Shown: positions 33,693-44,688 of the stretch, in pieces
Position numbering within the stretch: the stretch's first letter is position 1
How the letters are laid out: each line of letters begins with the position of its first letter
From: Corythucha ciliata
Lineage: Eukaryota > Arthropoda > Insecta > Hemiptera > Tingidae
Assembly (NCBI GenBank): GCA_038030265.1
Contig: CM075938.1
Span: forward strand, 47,237,189-47,301,188
DNA length: 64,000 nt
Direction of reading: 5' to 3'
The notes under the pieces: model-generated
Told to the model about the DNA's origin: nothing
What the model saw: the letters and a program-made list of their open reading frames with translations, nothing else
Databases searched by the model: none
Made by a program: the position numbers and the translations under genes

Positions 33693-36600
33693 GGGCCTAG
33701 CCTCCTCGTATGGCGACATTCTAATCTTAAGAAAAAAGGGAAATAATGTATTTTCAAGCGAGCTCACACAGTAAGTTGCTTATTTTTTACGTCTATCCAT
33801 AGTTGGATTGAGTTTTTTTTCTCGAATTAGCAGGATGAATGTCCGGAGATTGCGGTTCTCCAATTGCTATTATTTTCGTCCTCATATAGCACTGAGACTT
33901 CTTCAGTCATAGCTGACAGATCGGGACACATATTCGAACGAAGTCTGATTGATGTGGTTCATTGTATCCAAATAAATTCATTATTGTTTGTGGAAGTTTG
34001 TTCTTACAGAACACCAACACACAAAACGATCTCGACATTTAGAAAACGACAGTTGATAATAACACCACAATCGACTGTCGCTATCATCTGTCGCTTTGAC
34101 TGTTGCTAACTTTACAGAACAGGCCCCCTGGTTTTGGTTTCGTTTGATTTAGTTTCCACGAAGAATCACGTTCAACCGGGTAAATTTTGCTTGGGTTAAT
34201 GGTTTTATAATTGGGAAAATGATTATATTTTGTTACAGCCTTGTCCACCAAGTCACGTTATGTAGTCAAGCAAACTGAAACAAACAAAATGAAAGCACAC
34301 AATGCCTCTCACTCATCCACCAGAAAGTTGATATTCATAATCCAGATATTGACATAAGAAAGTGTCGGAAAGTCTTGAATAAGAGAAAGTAAATACTTCA
34401 AAGGGGTTCTGTGCCGTTTGCCTGGTGTGATGGCAAGGAAGGAAAAACAGCACGAATGGGTGAAGTTTGAGTGGGAAGGGGGAGAAAAGTTTAATGATGT
34501 ACCAACATGAAAGTAAAGGCGGAAGCGAGTTAAACTTTTCCAATATGAGGCATCGCTTCTCTCGCTCACTCTCAAACCACTTCTTTACACCCTCAATGTC
34601 TTGCGGTCGTAATCACTCTTTCTCTTCTATACTCGCTCTTTCTTCAACGCTTCTCGGAATGAAAATGCCTGGTCGGAGAGAAAGATAGAAAAGGCGTAAA
34701 GGTGGCAGGGAAAAGAGGGGATGAAGGTGGTTTGGAAAATCCTTTAAGTAGGAAAAAGCTTTGGGAAGTATACTGGGACAGCTGAGAGAGGAGAGAGAAA
34801 AGCTTGTAGAGTTGTGGTGATGGGAAGGTGCGGGCGAGTTGATGAACCCGCGGGAATGGGCTACGAGAGAAAGAGAGCTTTTATCCGCTGGAATTACAAT
34901 TAGGGCCGTTGCCAGAAACGCGAGAATGACCTTGTTGTTTTGTCCATTTTTTTTTTCTTCTCTTCGAAAAAACGTAAATGGCGCCCCCATCAGAGGGAGA
35001 TGCGAGGAAGAGAGATGACAGATAAAAATCATTCCAGAATCCAGACAGAAAATAAAAGTCTAGTAGAACAACTGGTGCAGTAGGATTGATCCATTTCCGA
35101 TCAGATTAACTACTTCCAATAGCCCCTTCCCATCTCGCATTCGCGTAGACCAACCCACATTCCCCATAAACGTTAACAGTATAATAGACTGAGAGTAACA
35201 ACCGGATGCCTATGTCGTAACGCATGGAACAAACTTGAAAGTGAACAGGTGCAGGGGCGGGGTAAAATATTGCTTTATGCATTTGAAGACCCGGATTCAG
35301 ACTCCGGGGAAAAAAAAACGCACAAAAAATCTCGATTTCCCGTCCCTTCCCCACAAGACCACCTCGAAAACAGAGTTGGAAGCCCGTTATAACCCGAAAA
35401 CAAGAACAGAAATCGAATATGCTATAGTCATGTCGAGGGAAGCGAAAAAAGGGAAAGAAAAAAAAACTGTTATTGCCAAAGGGGAGCATAAAGCTAGTTT
35501 GTTAATAAAGATAAAACTCCCCTTCCCCCACCACCATCCAAACCACTCTGAGAGAGCCGCTGTTGACAAGGCTTTAGAGAAAAAGGGGTAAGAGGGAGTA
35601 GAGCTCTCTCAATTGACTGTAAAAAGGCAGATTAAAAATGAGGATACGGCCAGACAAAAACACTGGTGATTTTGCATTGATGAAAGTTGGATAGGGACGC
35701 TTAAAAATTGTGAAGGAAGTGCTGAATGGGGATTTATGTTAGTTCTTATAACTAAAAAATGTTCTTTCTGCGATTATTTTTTTTTATCGTGGTTAAAAAT
35801 TGTTTCAAAAATATTTTAAATTGTATTCCAAATGATGGCATGAAATAAAGGGAGACCTTCATTCAAGAACAGCTCGTCCAACGTGCGATTTCCGCACTCT
35901 CATTGCTGGACATGGAAGACATCTCAGCTCGATTGAGACATTTTTAAGACATTCACCTGAAAACCCTCCACCGGCCTTACTTAATGATATTTCCCCTAAT
36001 GCACGGAGCATTTTACTTGGAAGAAAAGGAGAAAACTAGTTAAGTGAGTGTGTGGTGAAATGGCGAGTAAAAGAATCGCGGTTAAAGCAAAGGTGGGAGG
36101 GATAAACTTCAATCGCGGATTTTCCAGGTAAATGTTGTGGAAGAAGGCGAAGTTAAAATAGAGAAAGAGAGAGAATGAAAAAAAAAAATTGAGGAAAGTG
36201 AAAAGAGCGGAAGGGGTGTACTTCAAAATCCTTCTGGTCTTTCGCCAAACCGTTACCTTCACCGTTAGTGTCGGAAAAGCGGGAACAATAAACGAAGGAA
36301 TTCTTAATTTTTTTATTATTTTTTTTTTTTTTACTTCCTTTCATCGTTTTCAATACTTGTAACGTTCTTTATCTTTTCCAGTAATTTGATGATCAAAAGA
36401 TACAATAAAATCTTCAGTTTTTTCCACTAATTCACTCCTGTGGACATCCCAATTTCATCTTAAACTACACGAAAATATTGGAAAAATGTTTTTTTTGTTT
36501 GTTTTATCATTTTAAAAATTGAAAACTCGTTGATGAAAAGTTGAGTTTGGAGGGAGGACAACGGCGATGAATAATTGAACTTCTCATCACTTCCTCTCTG

Positions 36601-37607
36601 CTTTTTCTCTTTCTCACTCGCACGAGATGAGTCGACAAGGCAAAAGCAATATAAAAGCGTGTGCACCCCTCCCCCATCGACATCACCGTTCATCAAACAT
36701 TAATGTTTTGCAATTCTGGTAAATTCCAGAAATTTGAAGAAAGTAGAATTTAAGCGAATCCTTTTGCCGTTTTTGAATATAAAAAGAATTATTTTCCGTG
36801 GAAAGCTGGTTAATAATCCCAGAAAAATGAGTGAAGAAAAAAAGGTTGACGATGCGTGAAACGCGACTTGATAAAATTAAAAAAGAAAAACGAGCCGAGA
36901 AGGAAGGACCCCTTCCCAAGAATGTTTAGGCTTGGTGGAGTTTTTTTCTTGCTCATCCACGAATTAAATCCTCTCTCTCCTCCACTCTCATTACTAGAAA
37001 AACCGAGAACCGGAAAAGAGGGAAATAAGGGTGAAACAGTTAATCTTTTCCTATTTACAAAAAACTGAATCCGGCCCCTCGGCGCGTCTATGGGTGGCGA
37101 AGGCCGACAAGGGGATTTACTTTGAAGATATTATGTGGGTTGTTTACAAAGTGTGAGAAAGGAGCTAAGAGTGAAAAAAGAAAGGGATATAAATATGAAA
37201 AAAAACGTGCCAGCTCTTTCCATGGTGTAGATTTTCTTTTGCTGGTTAGCAACGACGTGAAAAAAGAATTTTTTTGATTTAAAAGAACGGCAACCTCATC
37301 CAGGTCATATTTAGGCTTAAATGGTGTATTTCTACAGCGCTTCATCCTGCATAATTATTAAGGAAGAAGTTACTCCATTGATTAAAAGCAATCACCATTT
37401 CCCCTCAAACCAGTTCTATATGAACTGCATTCTCTGGTATAAGGAGAACGATGCGGTGCTTTTTTATAAAGGCGGAAAAAGGATATTGCGTTCAAGGGAC
37501 AAATAATTCGCAAAGGAAAACCACGTGAAAAAGTATGTGAACAGGGGAGGGGGGAATTTCAGGAAGAACAACATCCGAAACTGGCGGGCCCTCAGAGCAC
37601 CAGGTTC
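33693..37607. other. Unassigned sequence
   Basis: About 3.9 kb without arrays or recognised transposon ends, rich in purine/pyrimidine strand asymmetry (aaagagag-type runs). Several short open frames have no domain or splice support. This may be intergenic, or part of a long upstream intron of the beat-family gene. Confidence 0.4.
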
Positions 37608-37640
37608 ATTGGCGGATTTCGAGGGGGGGGAGGGCTATAC
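37608..37640 (+). repeat. hAT-like left terminus without partner
   Basis: CATTGGCGGATTTCGAGG followed by a G run resembles the left ends at 11330 and 23016, and a family A array starts 400 bp to the right as in those elements. The preceding 8 bp (ACCAGGTT) were not found again, so the right end is missing or eroded. Confidence 0.4.
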
Positions 37641-37999
37641 AGAGAATTTGCCCCCTCCCCACAGTTGTTTGAATTAGCTCCCCCTCCCAGCCAAATTAAT
37701 TTTTCGCGTGACTTGAACGGAAAGTAAGGAAAACCGCGCCAGAAACCTCCCACGAAAGGGGTCATTATCGTCAACGGGTTAGGATAAAATTAATCGTCTG
37801 GTCCACGGACTCGGAGTTTAACGTGAATTCATTTTAGTTCGTTTCATTCAAAAAATCCCCGACAGCCGATATTTCAACCACCCGGCAATCTGGCCTTTGA
37901 CTGTGAGCTTACTCGTTCTGTTATCTTTACTTGAACCAGGAAGAGATGACAGTAGTTTTGCCTTTGAAATGCCAAAACACTTAATTCCTTAAAAAGAAC

Positions 38000-38465
38000 T
38001 GCTCATCAACATTGCCTATTTCGCGAATAAGTGTTTTTATCAATGTTTTCAGCGTATTATAGTTTTTAAACAGAGTTTAGTCGTGATGTAACGTTTTTAT
38101 CTTTGAATTACTGATTTTTCTCCAATTTAGCCGCGATTTAAAGATTTTTCTTAACTTTAAACGCTAATTATCGTAATTCTCAATTTAAATCCGTTATTTA
38201 ATCGAATTTTCTCTTTTTTAGCCGTGGGCTTGGCCCGAGAGAGAATGGCACTTCAGTGCGGGTGCGGCTTCTCAATGTTAGCCTCTCGAAGAACCTTGCC
38301 TCCGGAAGGCGCGAATTTGTGTCACTCTTCATTTTAGCAGCGAATTAGTGCTTTTCTCAATTTCAGCCACGAATAAATATTTTTTTTTTTCAATTTTAGT
38401 CACGAATTAGCATTTTTCGACGTTTTATCCGTTATTAGCGCTATTTCAAAATTTCAGCCGCGAAT
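38000..38465 (+). repeat. Family A short tandem array
   Basis: Units such as ttttagcagcgaattagtgc and tttagtcacgaattagc recur at about 30 bp. It includes the special segment gccgtgggcttggcccgaga (38221-38240), also present in variant form in the arrays near 24866, 29366, 30418 and 41343, so the arrays share one ancestor. Confidence 0.75.
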
Positions 38466-38489
38466 ACGTTTAAGATAGTGAGGGGGAAG

Positions 38490-38665
38490 AATGGTCTTGG
38501 TTCTTGCAGTCTCGCAAGACTCTTGCAACCATAACAAGGCCAAGAACAAGACTTGATTGTGGATGCAAGATCAAAACCAAGACTTACCCTGCAAGAACAA
38601 GACTTCCTGCAATACTCCGGGAATGCAAGACTCTTGCAATTCTTGCAAAAAGAAATATCGGAATT
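38490..38665. repeat. GCAAGAC-rich repeat
   Basis: Repeated tgcaagactcttgcaa, ccaagaacaagactt and gcaagaacaagacttcc. Internal inverted copies (tcttgcaa/ttgcaaga) give local hairpins. Related to the repeat at 41057-41168 (same tgcaagaccaagac vocabulary) and more distantly to 4495-4630. Confidence 0.55.
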
Positions 38666-38829
38666 ATTTTTAAGAAAAGCTCGCCTGTTTGACGGGAAAA
38701 GGGAGAGGGCTCTGAAGACGCTTATTCGGCAAAAAGCGCACTCACAGACAAAAAAGGTTGTATCCCGCAACTCTTCATCATCATATTTTTATTTTATCTG
38801 GTTTCCTCTTTTTCCGTGCTGAGTTCTTA

Positions 38830-39480
38830 GCTAAGTCGTTCTCTCCGCGTTGCGTTCGAGTTTTCGGTGAAGCGGGAAGGTAAAATTAGTGCCACCAAAG
38901 ACAGAAACAGAAGAACCACCCGCTATTTCATAATCGAGAAGTAAATTAAAAAAAAAAAAAAAAAAAACAAATGTAAGTGAAAGAATGAACAGAAGCGTGG
39001 AATCTGCAAGCTGTTTTTCTCGCGGAGAGAAGTGGAAATGAATGAAAAATCTTAACACTTCGGACGGGATTCGAAAGGTACATTCTCTCTTTTCATAAAA
39101 GCGATTCGCGATCCACAATAATTCTATCCTTTAAAGGCGGATCTTTAGTAAAATTGGGTGGAGGGAGGGGGGTTACTCGAATCATTTATCAACGAAAAAT
39201 ATGGTGAGGGCTGGGAGGGGGCTGAAAAATCGCCGTATGTCATTCGATTTTTCTGGCGCTTCTAGATTCGGCTCAAGAATTCAAGACAACAAGTGCCTTC
39301 AACTACGTGCGAGGGAGCTGCTCGGGTCATTTCTCGCGATTCCCGTCCACCTCCGTCAATGAACCCTCGTCTAATAAATGGATTACACTTTCTCGCCTTA
39401 TTTATGGTATCCTGGGTTTCAAGGAATCGTTTCAATCTCTTTTTAGGGCGCATCTACCCAGTTTGGTCACTTTTGGAGTA
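38830..39480. other. Unassigned sequence with a long A run
   Basis: A homopolymer of about 21 A lies at 38947-38967, possibly the tail of a retroposed sequence, though no body was recognised. G-rich stretches lie at 39160-39220. No gene is seen. Confidence 0.35.
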
Positions 39481-40585
39481 CGAATTTCAAATATTTCGTC
39501 TGCTGTTTTACCATTTTTTAGGTTTGGATAGTCCAACAAGGTATTTTTTTTTTGGAGCGAAAATTCCGTCAAACCAAACCACTTTTTCGGCGCGAATGGT
39601 CAGTTGCCAATTTTAGGACGAAAATTCTCGGGATGGCCCTTTTTAGGGCGTGGAACAGTCGATGCGATTTTTTAACAGCATGAATCTTCAAATTGACATT
39701 CTAGAGTCCGATGGTGGTCAGATTGGTCATTTTTGGAGCCGGAGGTACCAAGTTTGGTCTTTGCAGAAAGAGAAGGAATGGCCAGTTTGGTCATTTTCGA
39801 GCACGAATGGTTGGTTTTGACATTTATTTTCATGGCCTGGGTTGTTTTTGTAGGTAATTATGAATATAGGGCGTGTACGGTTATTTTATTTCATGTTTTT
39901 AGCCGTTTTTGGGTGCACGAATCGTCAATTTGGCCATTTTTATGTCAAGAATCATCATTTATGAGGATTGTCATGGCGCCAATCGTTAGTTTAGCCATTT
40001 TGTGTGCGCATAGATGCAAATTATTCGGAGCCGGAACTATTTGGCAATATTTAGTGCGCAAATGGTCCATTTTGAAGGCCGCGTTTGAAAGCCGCAAATC
40101 TTAAATTTTGCCATTTTTTGGCGCAAACGGTCATTTTAGCCGGTTTTTGGGCATGAATAGTCCATTGAGGTAAAGCGCAAATAGTTAGTATTGAACCATG
40201 TTGAGCGAATGTTCAGGTTGGGCATTTTCGGTGCGAGAGTGGTCGATTTAACTATTATCAGGCTAGGACATTATATGCTTCGACATTTTCAATGCGCGAA
40301 TCGTCATTTTTGCGTTTTCTATGGCGCGCAGTTGGTTTGGCCATGTTCAGGATGCGTAGTATCAGTTTAGTCATTACCTGATACGAGTCAGACCGCCCAT
40401 TTATACAGTGAAAATCGCCAGAAAATTGTCAGTTTAGCCGTTTTCACAGCGCGAATCGTCAGAATTAGCATTTTTTTGGCGCGTATTTTAGTCTGTTTAT
40501 CCATCTTTACGTTTGGAAATTGGAATATTTTTAGTAGGTATTGGCTATTTTTTTAGCACGCATCAATTTCTCAAATTCCTTGGCT
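39480..40585 (+). repeat. Family C short tandem array (best copy)
   Basis: About 30 diverged units such as gcgcgaatcgtcatttttgc, gcgcgaatcgtcagaattag and cacgaatggttggttttgac, interleaved with ggccatttttagg/gccgtttttggg. Period about 28-36 bp. The long open frames across it are read-through of the array. Confidence 0.7.
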
Positions 40586-40589
40586 CAAC

Positions 40590-41056
40590 CGGTTGGTTAA
40601 CGATCATCTTCGACGGGGTGAAATTAAAGATTTTGCCAACTATGGCTACATCCCTCAAGTTATAATATGTACGTTATGTATTACAACGAAGTAATGTAAA
40701 AAGAAGGGGCAGATATATTCTTAGTGGCCCGGCCCGCGTGGCCGGTCAATCCTTTGTATTCGCCCCTCGTTAGGATATGGGGTGATGAGATGCAGGGGAC
40801 GGTTGATGATGAAAGGGGTTGATGGTAAGGGAAGGCGTTAACAATTTATATGTAGGTGCATTAATTTTTCTGTTTTCTTGCTTCTGTATTTCTTATGATT
40901 AGAGGGGGGTGGGTCAATGTGACCTCTGGATGTGCGCTCGTCATCGTTGACAGCGGCTAAATCCCTCGCACTGTAAAAGTTACTGGTTTATTTCCCTCAT
41001 TTTTAACTTCCGAGAAAGAACAATTAAGTTCATAGTAGTGACCGTCATCCCCCCAA
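40590..41056. other. Unassigned sequence
   Basis: A G/C-moderate stretch with a CCCCTCG-type block at 40760-40780. No repeat unit, gene or transposon end is recognised. Confidence 0.3.
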
Positions 41057-41168
41057 CAACAAGACTGAACCTGCGAGACCAAGACCAAGACTGGATTGTG
41101 AATGCAAGACCAAGACGCAAGACTCGCTATGCAAGACCAAGACTTGTTCTTGCTTTTCGCATCACTAC
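41057..41168. repeat. GCAAGACCAAGAC repeat ending GCATCACTA
   Basis: Tandem variants of gcaagaccaagac (41080-41145) end in cttgttcttgcttttcgc and atcacta. The reverse complement of the end matches the TAGTGATGC start of the 4495 repeat, suggesting a defined element boundary. Confidence 0.55.
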
Positions 41169-41169
41169 A

Positions 41170-41410
41170 TTCTTTGATCGGCGAATTGGCTCTTTAACCG
41201 AATTTCAGCCGTGAAGTAATGTTTTTATACAGTAAAATAAATATTTTACAAATTTCAGCCTCGTTTTAGCGGTTTTTGTCAATTTTGAACGTGAATTGGC
41301 GCCTTTTCTCACTAGTTAGTTAATTAGCGATTTTTCTCATTTTTAGCCGTTGACTTCGCTCAGAAATAGAAATTCAGTGCGGCTTATTAATTGTAGCCGC
41401 CGAATCCAAT
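41170..41410 (+). repeat. Short family A array
   Basis: Seven or so diverged units (atttcagccgtgaagtaatg, tttgaacgtgaattggcgcc) with the marker gccgttgacttcgctcagaa at 41346-41365. Confidence 0.6.
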
Positions 41411-41984
41411 ATTCAGTCACACGATTCGCTGAGAACCTTCCATTGTTCTATTCTTCAATCTCCAAGGTCGAATATTGGACTGACAGAGTGATAGTAATCG
41501 ATAGGTGCCCAATCGCCCCAACCGGATACCAAGACGCCCTTTCACCTAACTTCATCCATGAACTTAGTACCTAAAAATCCAAGTTTTTCCTCTTTTTCTC
41601 CATTAATGGATTTGTTTTTATGAATGGGTCAACCCCTTAATTTGATTTTTACGTATAGGCCAGTCGCGAATTTTCAGTCTGTTGTTAGGGTGTAAGTACC
41701 AATAAGGGTAGGTACCACTAGTGTAAATCCAAAGTTTTTCAATTGAAGGACCAAAACCTTTGATTTTTTAAAACGTGAATTTGGGGTTGAAAGGGTGTAA
41801 AATTTGGACTCATTTGAGGCCAAAATGAAGGAATCCCGCAATTTGAAAATGAATTGAGAAAAAGTGCTCGTTCTCTGTAGAAATGAGAAAAAAAATGACA
41901 CTGAAATTGAGGAAAAATGCTGGGAAAACACGTTAGGTCCGTTAGGATCGTTCAATGAAGAGATTTCGCATGTTTGGCTCTCAC

Positions 41985-42425
41985 AAAAAGCAATTTAACT
42001 GGATTGAGTCTTATGAAAAGTGAGTTTGCTGGCCCTTTCGAACACAAAATTTCGAAGGGATTTGACACTCAAAAAGACAATTCGTGGGGTTGACCCTTTG
42101 AAACCCTACATTAAGTTAAAAAAAAATACATAGTAAAAATTTCTAGTTTCGCGAGTTTAGGCTCTATCGAATGTGTACTCAATTTTGTGGGTTTGAACCT
42201 ATCAAAAACCCTATTTATGAGGACTTTTTTTTGTATGAAACTAAGTTTGCTAAAAAAAATTGGCAAAAAAAACAAAAAAACACTAGTTTGGCTACTTTAA
42301 CAATGAACGTGGTCTTCAGAAAAACCAATTTCAAGGGATTGGGTCTTCAAAAAATCAAATTTCGCGTGTTTTGCCGAGCCGCAACTGGAACATTTCTCTT
42401 GGTTTGATGGGAATAAATCAATTTC
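41985..42425 (+). repeat. Family B-like short tandem array
   Basis: Loose 35-45-bp units built from gattgagtcttatgaaaag, gggattgggtcttcaaaaaa and gggttgaccctttgaaacc. Same theme as 48240-50920. Confidence 0.45.
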
Positions 42426-42959
42426 AGTCGAAATTTTCAATTTACAGTAAAATATTTTGGCCGGTCAAAATGGTTAACGTTATTCCAATGTAGCCCAGAG
42501 ACCTCTTCAATTTGGCTTGGCTTGGCGGTTCGCTGGACAGCTGCTTGTGACGTGTGGTAAACAGACTGTGTGGTTATCAAGCTCGACTGGACTGGAGACA
42601 ACGTGGAGATCCGTGTAATTTGGACATCTCTATTGAACGCACGCTCTTCCCCCCTGGGAGCCACATGGGAACGCTGTGAGTCCAGTCTCCGATAGAAGTG
42701 ATGAGACATCGCCTACTAGGTCGTTTGGCTCGCAGGAGTTCCCTTCTGTACGGGCAGGCCCACGTCAGGAATTGTGGGACACTTTGGTTGGTTACCCCCG
42801 GGCACCGGATTCTTTGAGGCCCCTGATTTCAGGAATGAAAATAGGGAATACAAGAAAAAAAATGAACGCAAAAACAGACGGTGGTTGAATTTCCGCTGCG
42901 TCTGGAACTTTGCTACGTTTGGAGCAGCAAACGTAGGCTTGAATTTAAGTCTTACTGTG

Positions 42960-43345
42960 ATTTGCGATTTTGTTTTCTGTTGCTTGGGGGATATTTTGGG
43001 GATGGTTGGAGATTTTTGTTTTTTGGTACTTTGGTGTGGCTTGGAGCTTTGTTGTAGTTTGGAGCTTTTCCGCGGGGATAGAAGCTGTATGTTGTGGTTT
43101 TGAGCTTTACAGTGGCAGGGATTTCTTCATGGTGGGATCCTTATTCATTGTGGATAGTAGTTTTGCTGTGGTAACAAGCTTTGTTGTGGTTATAGAAGCT
43201 TTACAGTGGTTTGGTCCTTTACAGTGGTTTGGTCCTTTTCAGTGGTTGGGGGCTTGCAGATCGTTATGGTTGGAGCTTTTTGTGGTTACGTTTTTTTTTT
43301 GTGTGTGGCTGGAGATTGGATGTATGAAGCTTTGCTGTCGAGTGT
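42960..43345 (+). repeat. Family E short tandem array
   Basis: Units such as gtggcttggagctttgttgt and tggtttggtcctttacagtg recur about every 18-26 bp. The two overlapping long open frames here (42774-43103 and 42970-43353) only translate this array into Trp/Phe/Val-rich repeats. Confidence 0.7.
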
Positions 43346-43810
43346 CAATTTGAGCTTTGCCTTTTTTGTGGTTTATAGTATTTAGCATTTTGACTTTGAG
43401 GGGAGAAGTGTGTTTGAAAGGGCCCCATTGTGTATTCCATCCCCTGGTACGAATATTCTCTCCAAGCCTCTATGTTCACGTACCGTATGAAAATGTATTT
43501 GTCAAGTTCTGCCTTTCGTCGTGTGACGATTTCACGCAGTAGTTGTGTGCTTCTTGCCGGACAAAATTGTCCGTCAACTTCAATGTCCACCACGGGACGG
43601 TTAATGTTGGTGTTCAACCTCGACCATGACCGTCCATGCTGTGGTGTTGTTCTCCTGCTGATGATCGGTTCACTCTGCGTCTCACGAGCGATCCTCGCGA
43701 TAAATTTCGGAACGATGAAACGCAAGGCAGATGCGCAGAGTGTAAACGCACTAAGGAAAGAATTGACAGCTCGAGGGCCAAAACTACTTGTTTACCATCC
43801 TAATAGATGA
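43345..43810. other. Segment open on both strands for about 126 codons; possible gene relic
   Basis: Minus-strand 43345-43725 and plus-strand 43430-43810 are each open for 126 codons, which is rare in this A+T-rich sequence, and base composition is more coding-like than the flanks. On +, a segment IVYSIPWYEYS followed later by SRSSCVLLAG is faintly reminiscent of the C-terminal region of insect odorant receptors, but this is my impression only. On -, PVVDIEVDGQFCPARSTQLL gives no family. Both ends lack clear splice sites. I cannot choose a strand. Confidence 0.25.
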
Positions 43811-43859
43811 ATCTGTGGCGATACTTTTGGTCTGAGACCGTAAAATTGACTTACACAGT

Positions 43860-44000
43860 AGAAAAACGATCCATCTTGAATGCTCAACAACCATGTTGAA
43901 CGCTCAATGGCAATTTTAAACGCTCAGTGACCACTTCAAACACGCAATGACCATTTTAACGCTTGATGACTTAAAAAAAAAAAAAAAAAAAAGGAATTGA
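43860..44000 (+). repeat. Short tandem repeat followed by a poly-A run
   Basis: Five units of about 24 bp, like gaacgctcaatggcaatttt and aaacgctcagtgaccacttc, run from 43876 to 43970, then about 20 A at 43973-43992. Confidence 0.65.
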
Positions 44001-44482
44001 TATAGGTCCAGCCGTAAACTTTTAATACGAACTGGGCGTTAATCGTTCATCGTACCACGCCAGCCCCATCCTCCTACCAATATAGATAAGAGGAGAAGCG
44101 CGGCGCCTTTTTAATGCTGTAAACACTTTGCAATTTAACTAGTGATAATAATATTAATATCAGAGGCCTTTAGGGTTTGTAACTTATGTACGATTTATAA
44201 GTATTTAAGAATTAATTTTTCCAAAGCAATGGGACAAGGAGAAAGTTCCTTTCACAAATAAATATGATGAAAATGAAAAGTTTATTCATAAATAAGTTTT
44301 TGTGGTTGACAGTTTTTACTCGTCGGTTTCAGTCATTTGGCTTATAAAACGAATCAAATGAAAAAATACCCTCCTTTGCTTGCTAACGTTTTCATTTTCG
44401 TCGTGTCACGTTTCTCTCCTCTTTTTTTCTCTTTTATTGTTTTCGTTTTATAATATTCAATTTTATTTTTTTCATGTTCCAG

Positions 44483-44688
44483 AAAGCGGATGTTTGAAAA
44501 AAGTCGAGCTGAAAGCACCCGAAGCTGTCAAAACCGGCGAGTCCCTTCAACTCGTATGTGAGTACGATTTAGACGGTGCGCCTCTGTACTCCGTTAAATT
44601 CTACAAGGGCGAACAGGAGTTCTACAGATTTGTTCCGAAAGAATCACCGCCAACTAGGATATTCCCACTGCCTGGAGTGTCCGTAAAT
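44483..44688 (+). CDS. beat-like: beat-family gene, exon with first half of Ig domain 1
   Basis: Encodes the start of the first immunoglobulin domain of a Beaten-path protein, a secreted or surface-tethered neuronal Ig protein family that in Drosophila binds Sidestep-family partners and controls axon defasciculation and adhesion. Visible motifs: SGCLKKVELKAPEAV, then LVCEYDLDGAPLYSVKF with the first Ig Cys, then YKGEQEFYRFVPKESPP, the strongly conserved Beat signature, and FPLPGVSVN. The Ig core Trp, VKWYKG in the Beat proteins known to me, is Phe here. Acceptor: ttttttcatgttccag just before 44483. Donor gtgagt at 44689. The exon enters in phase 1 (first two bases complete a codon) and leaves in phase 0, matching the next exon at 60353. 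The hydrophobic run seen by reading upstream is the polypyrimidine tract with no ATG, so the signal-peptide exon lies further upstream and was not found. Confidence 0.93.

Noticed and set aside
35846..35950. Short exon-like frame (ETFIQEQLVQRAISALSLLD)
   Set aside because: Only 32 codons, no clear acceptor, no start, no partner exon; chance cannot be excluded.
42774..43353. Two overlapping frames of 109 and 127 codons, Trp/Phe/Val-rich
   Set aside because: Direct translation of the family E tandem units.
44380..44482. Hydrophobic N-terminal extension of the beat exon as a signal peptide
   Set aside because: It has no ATG and reads through the polypyrimidine tract of a strong acceptor ending ttccag.
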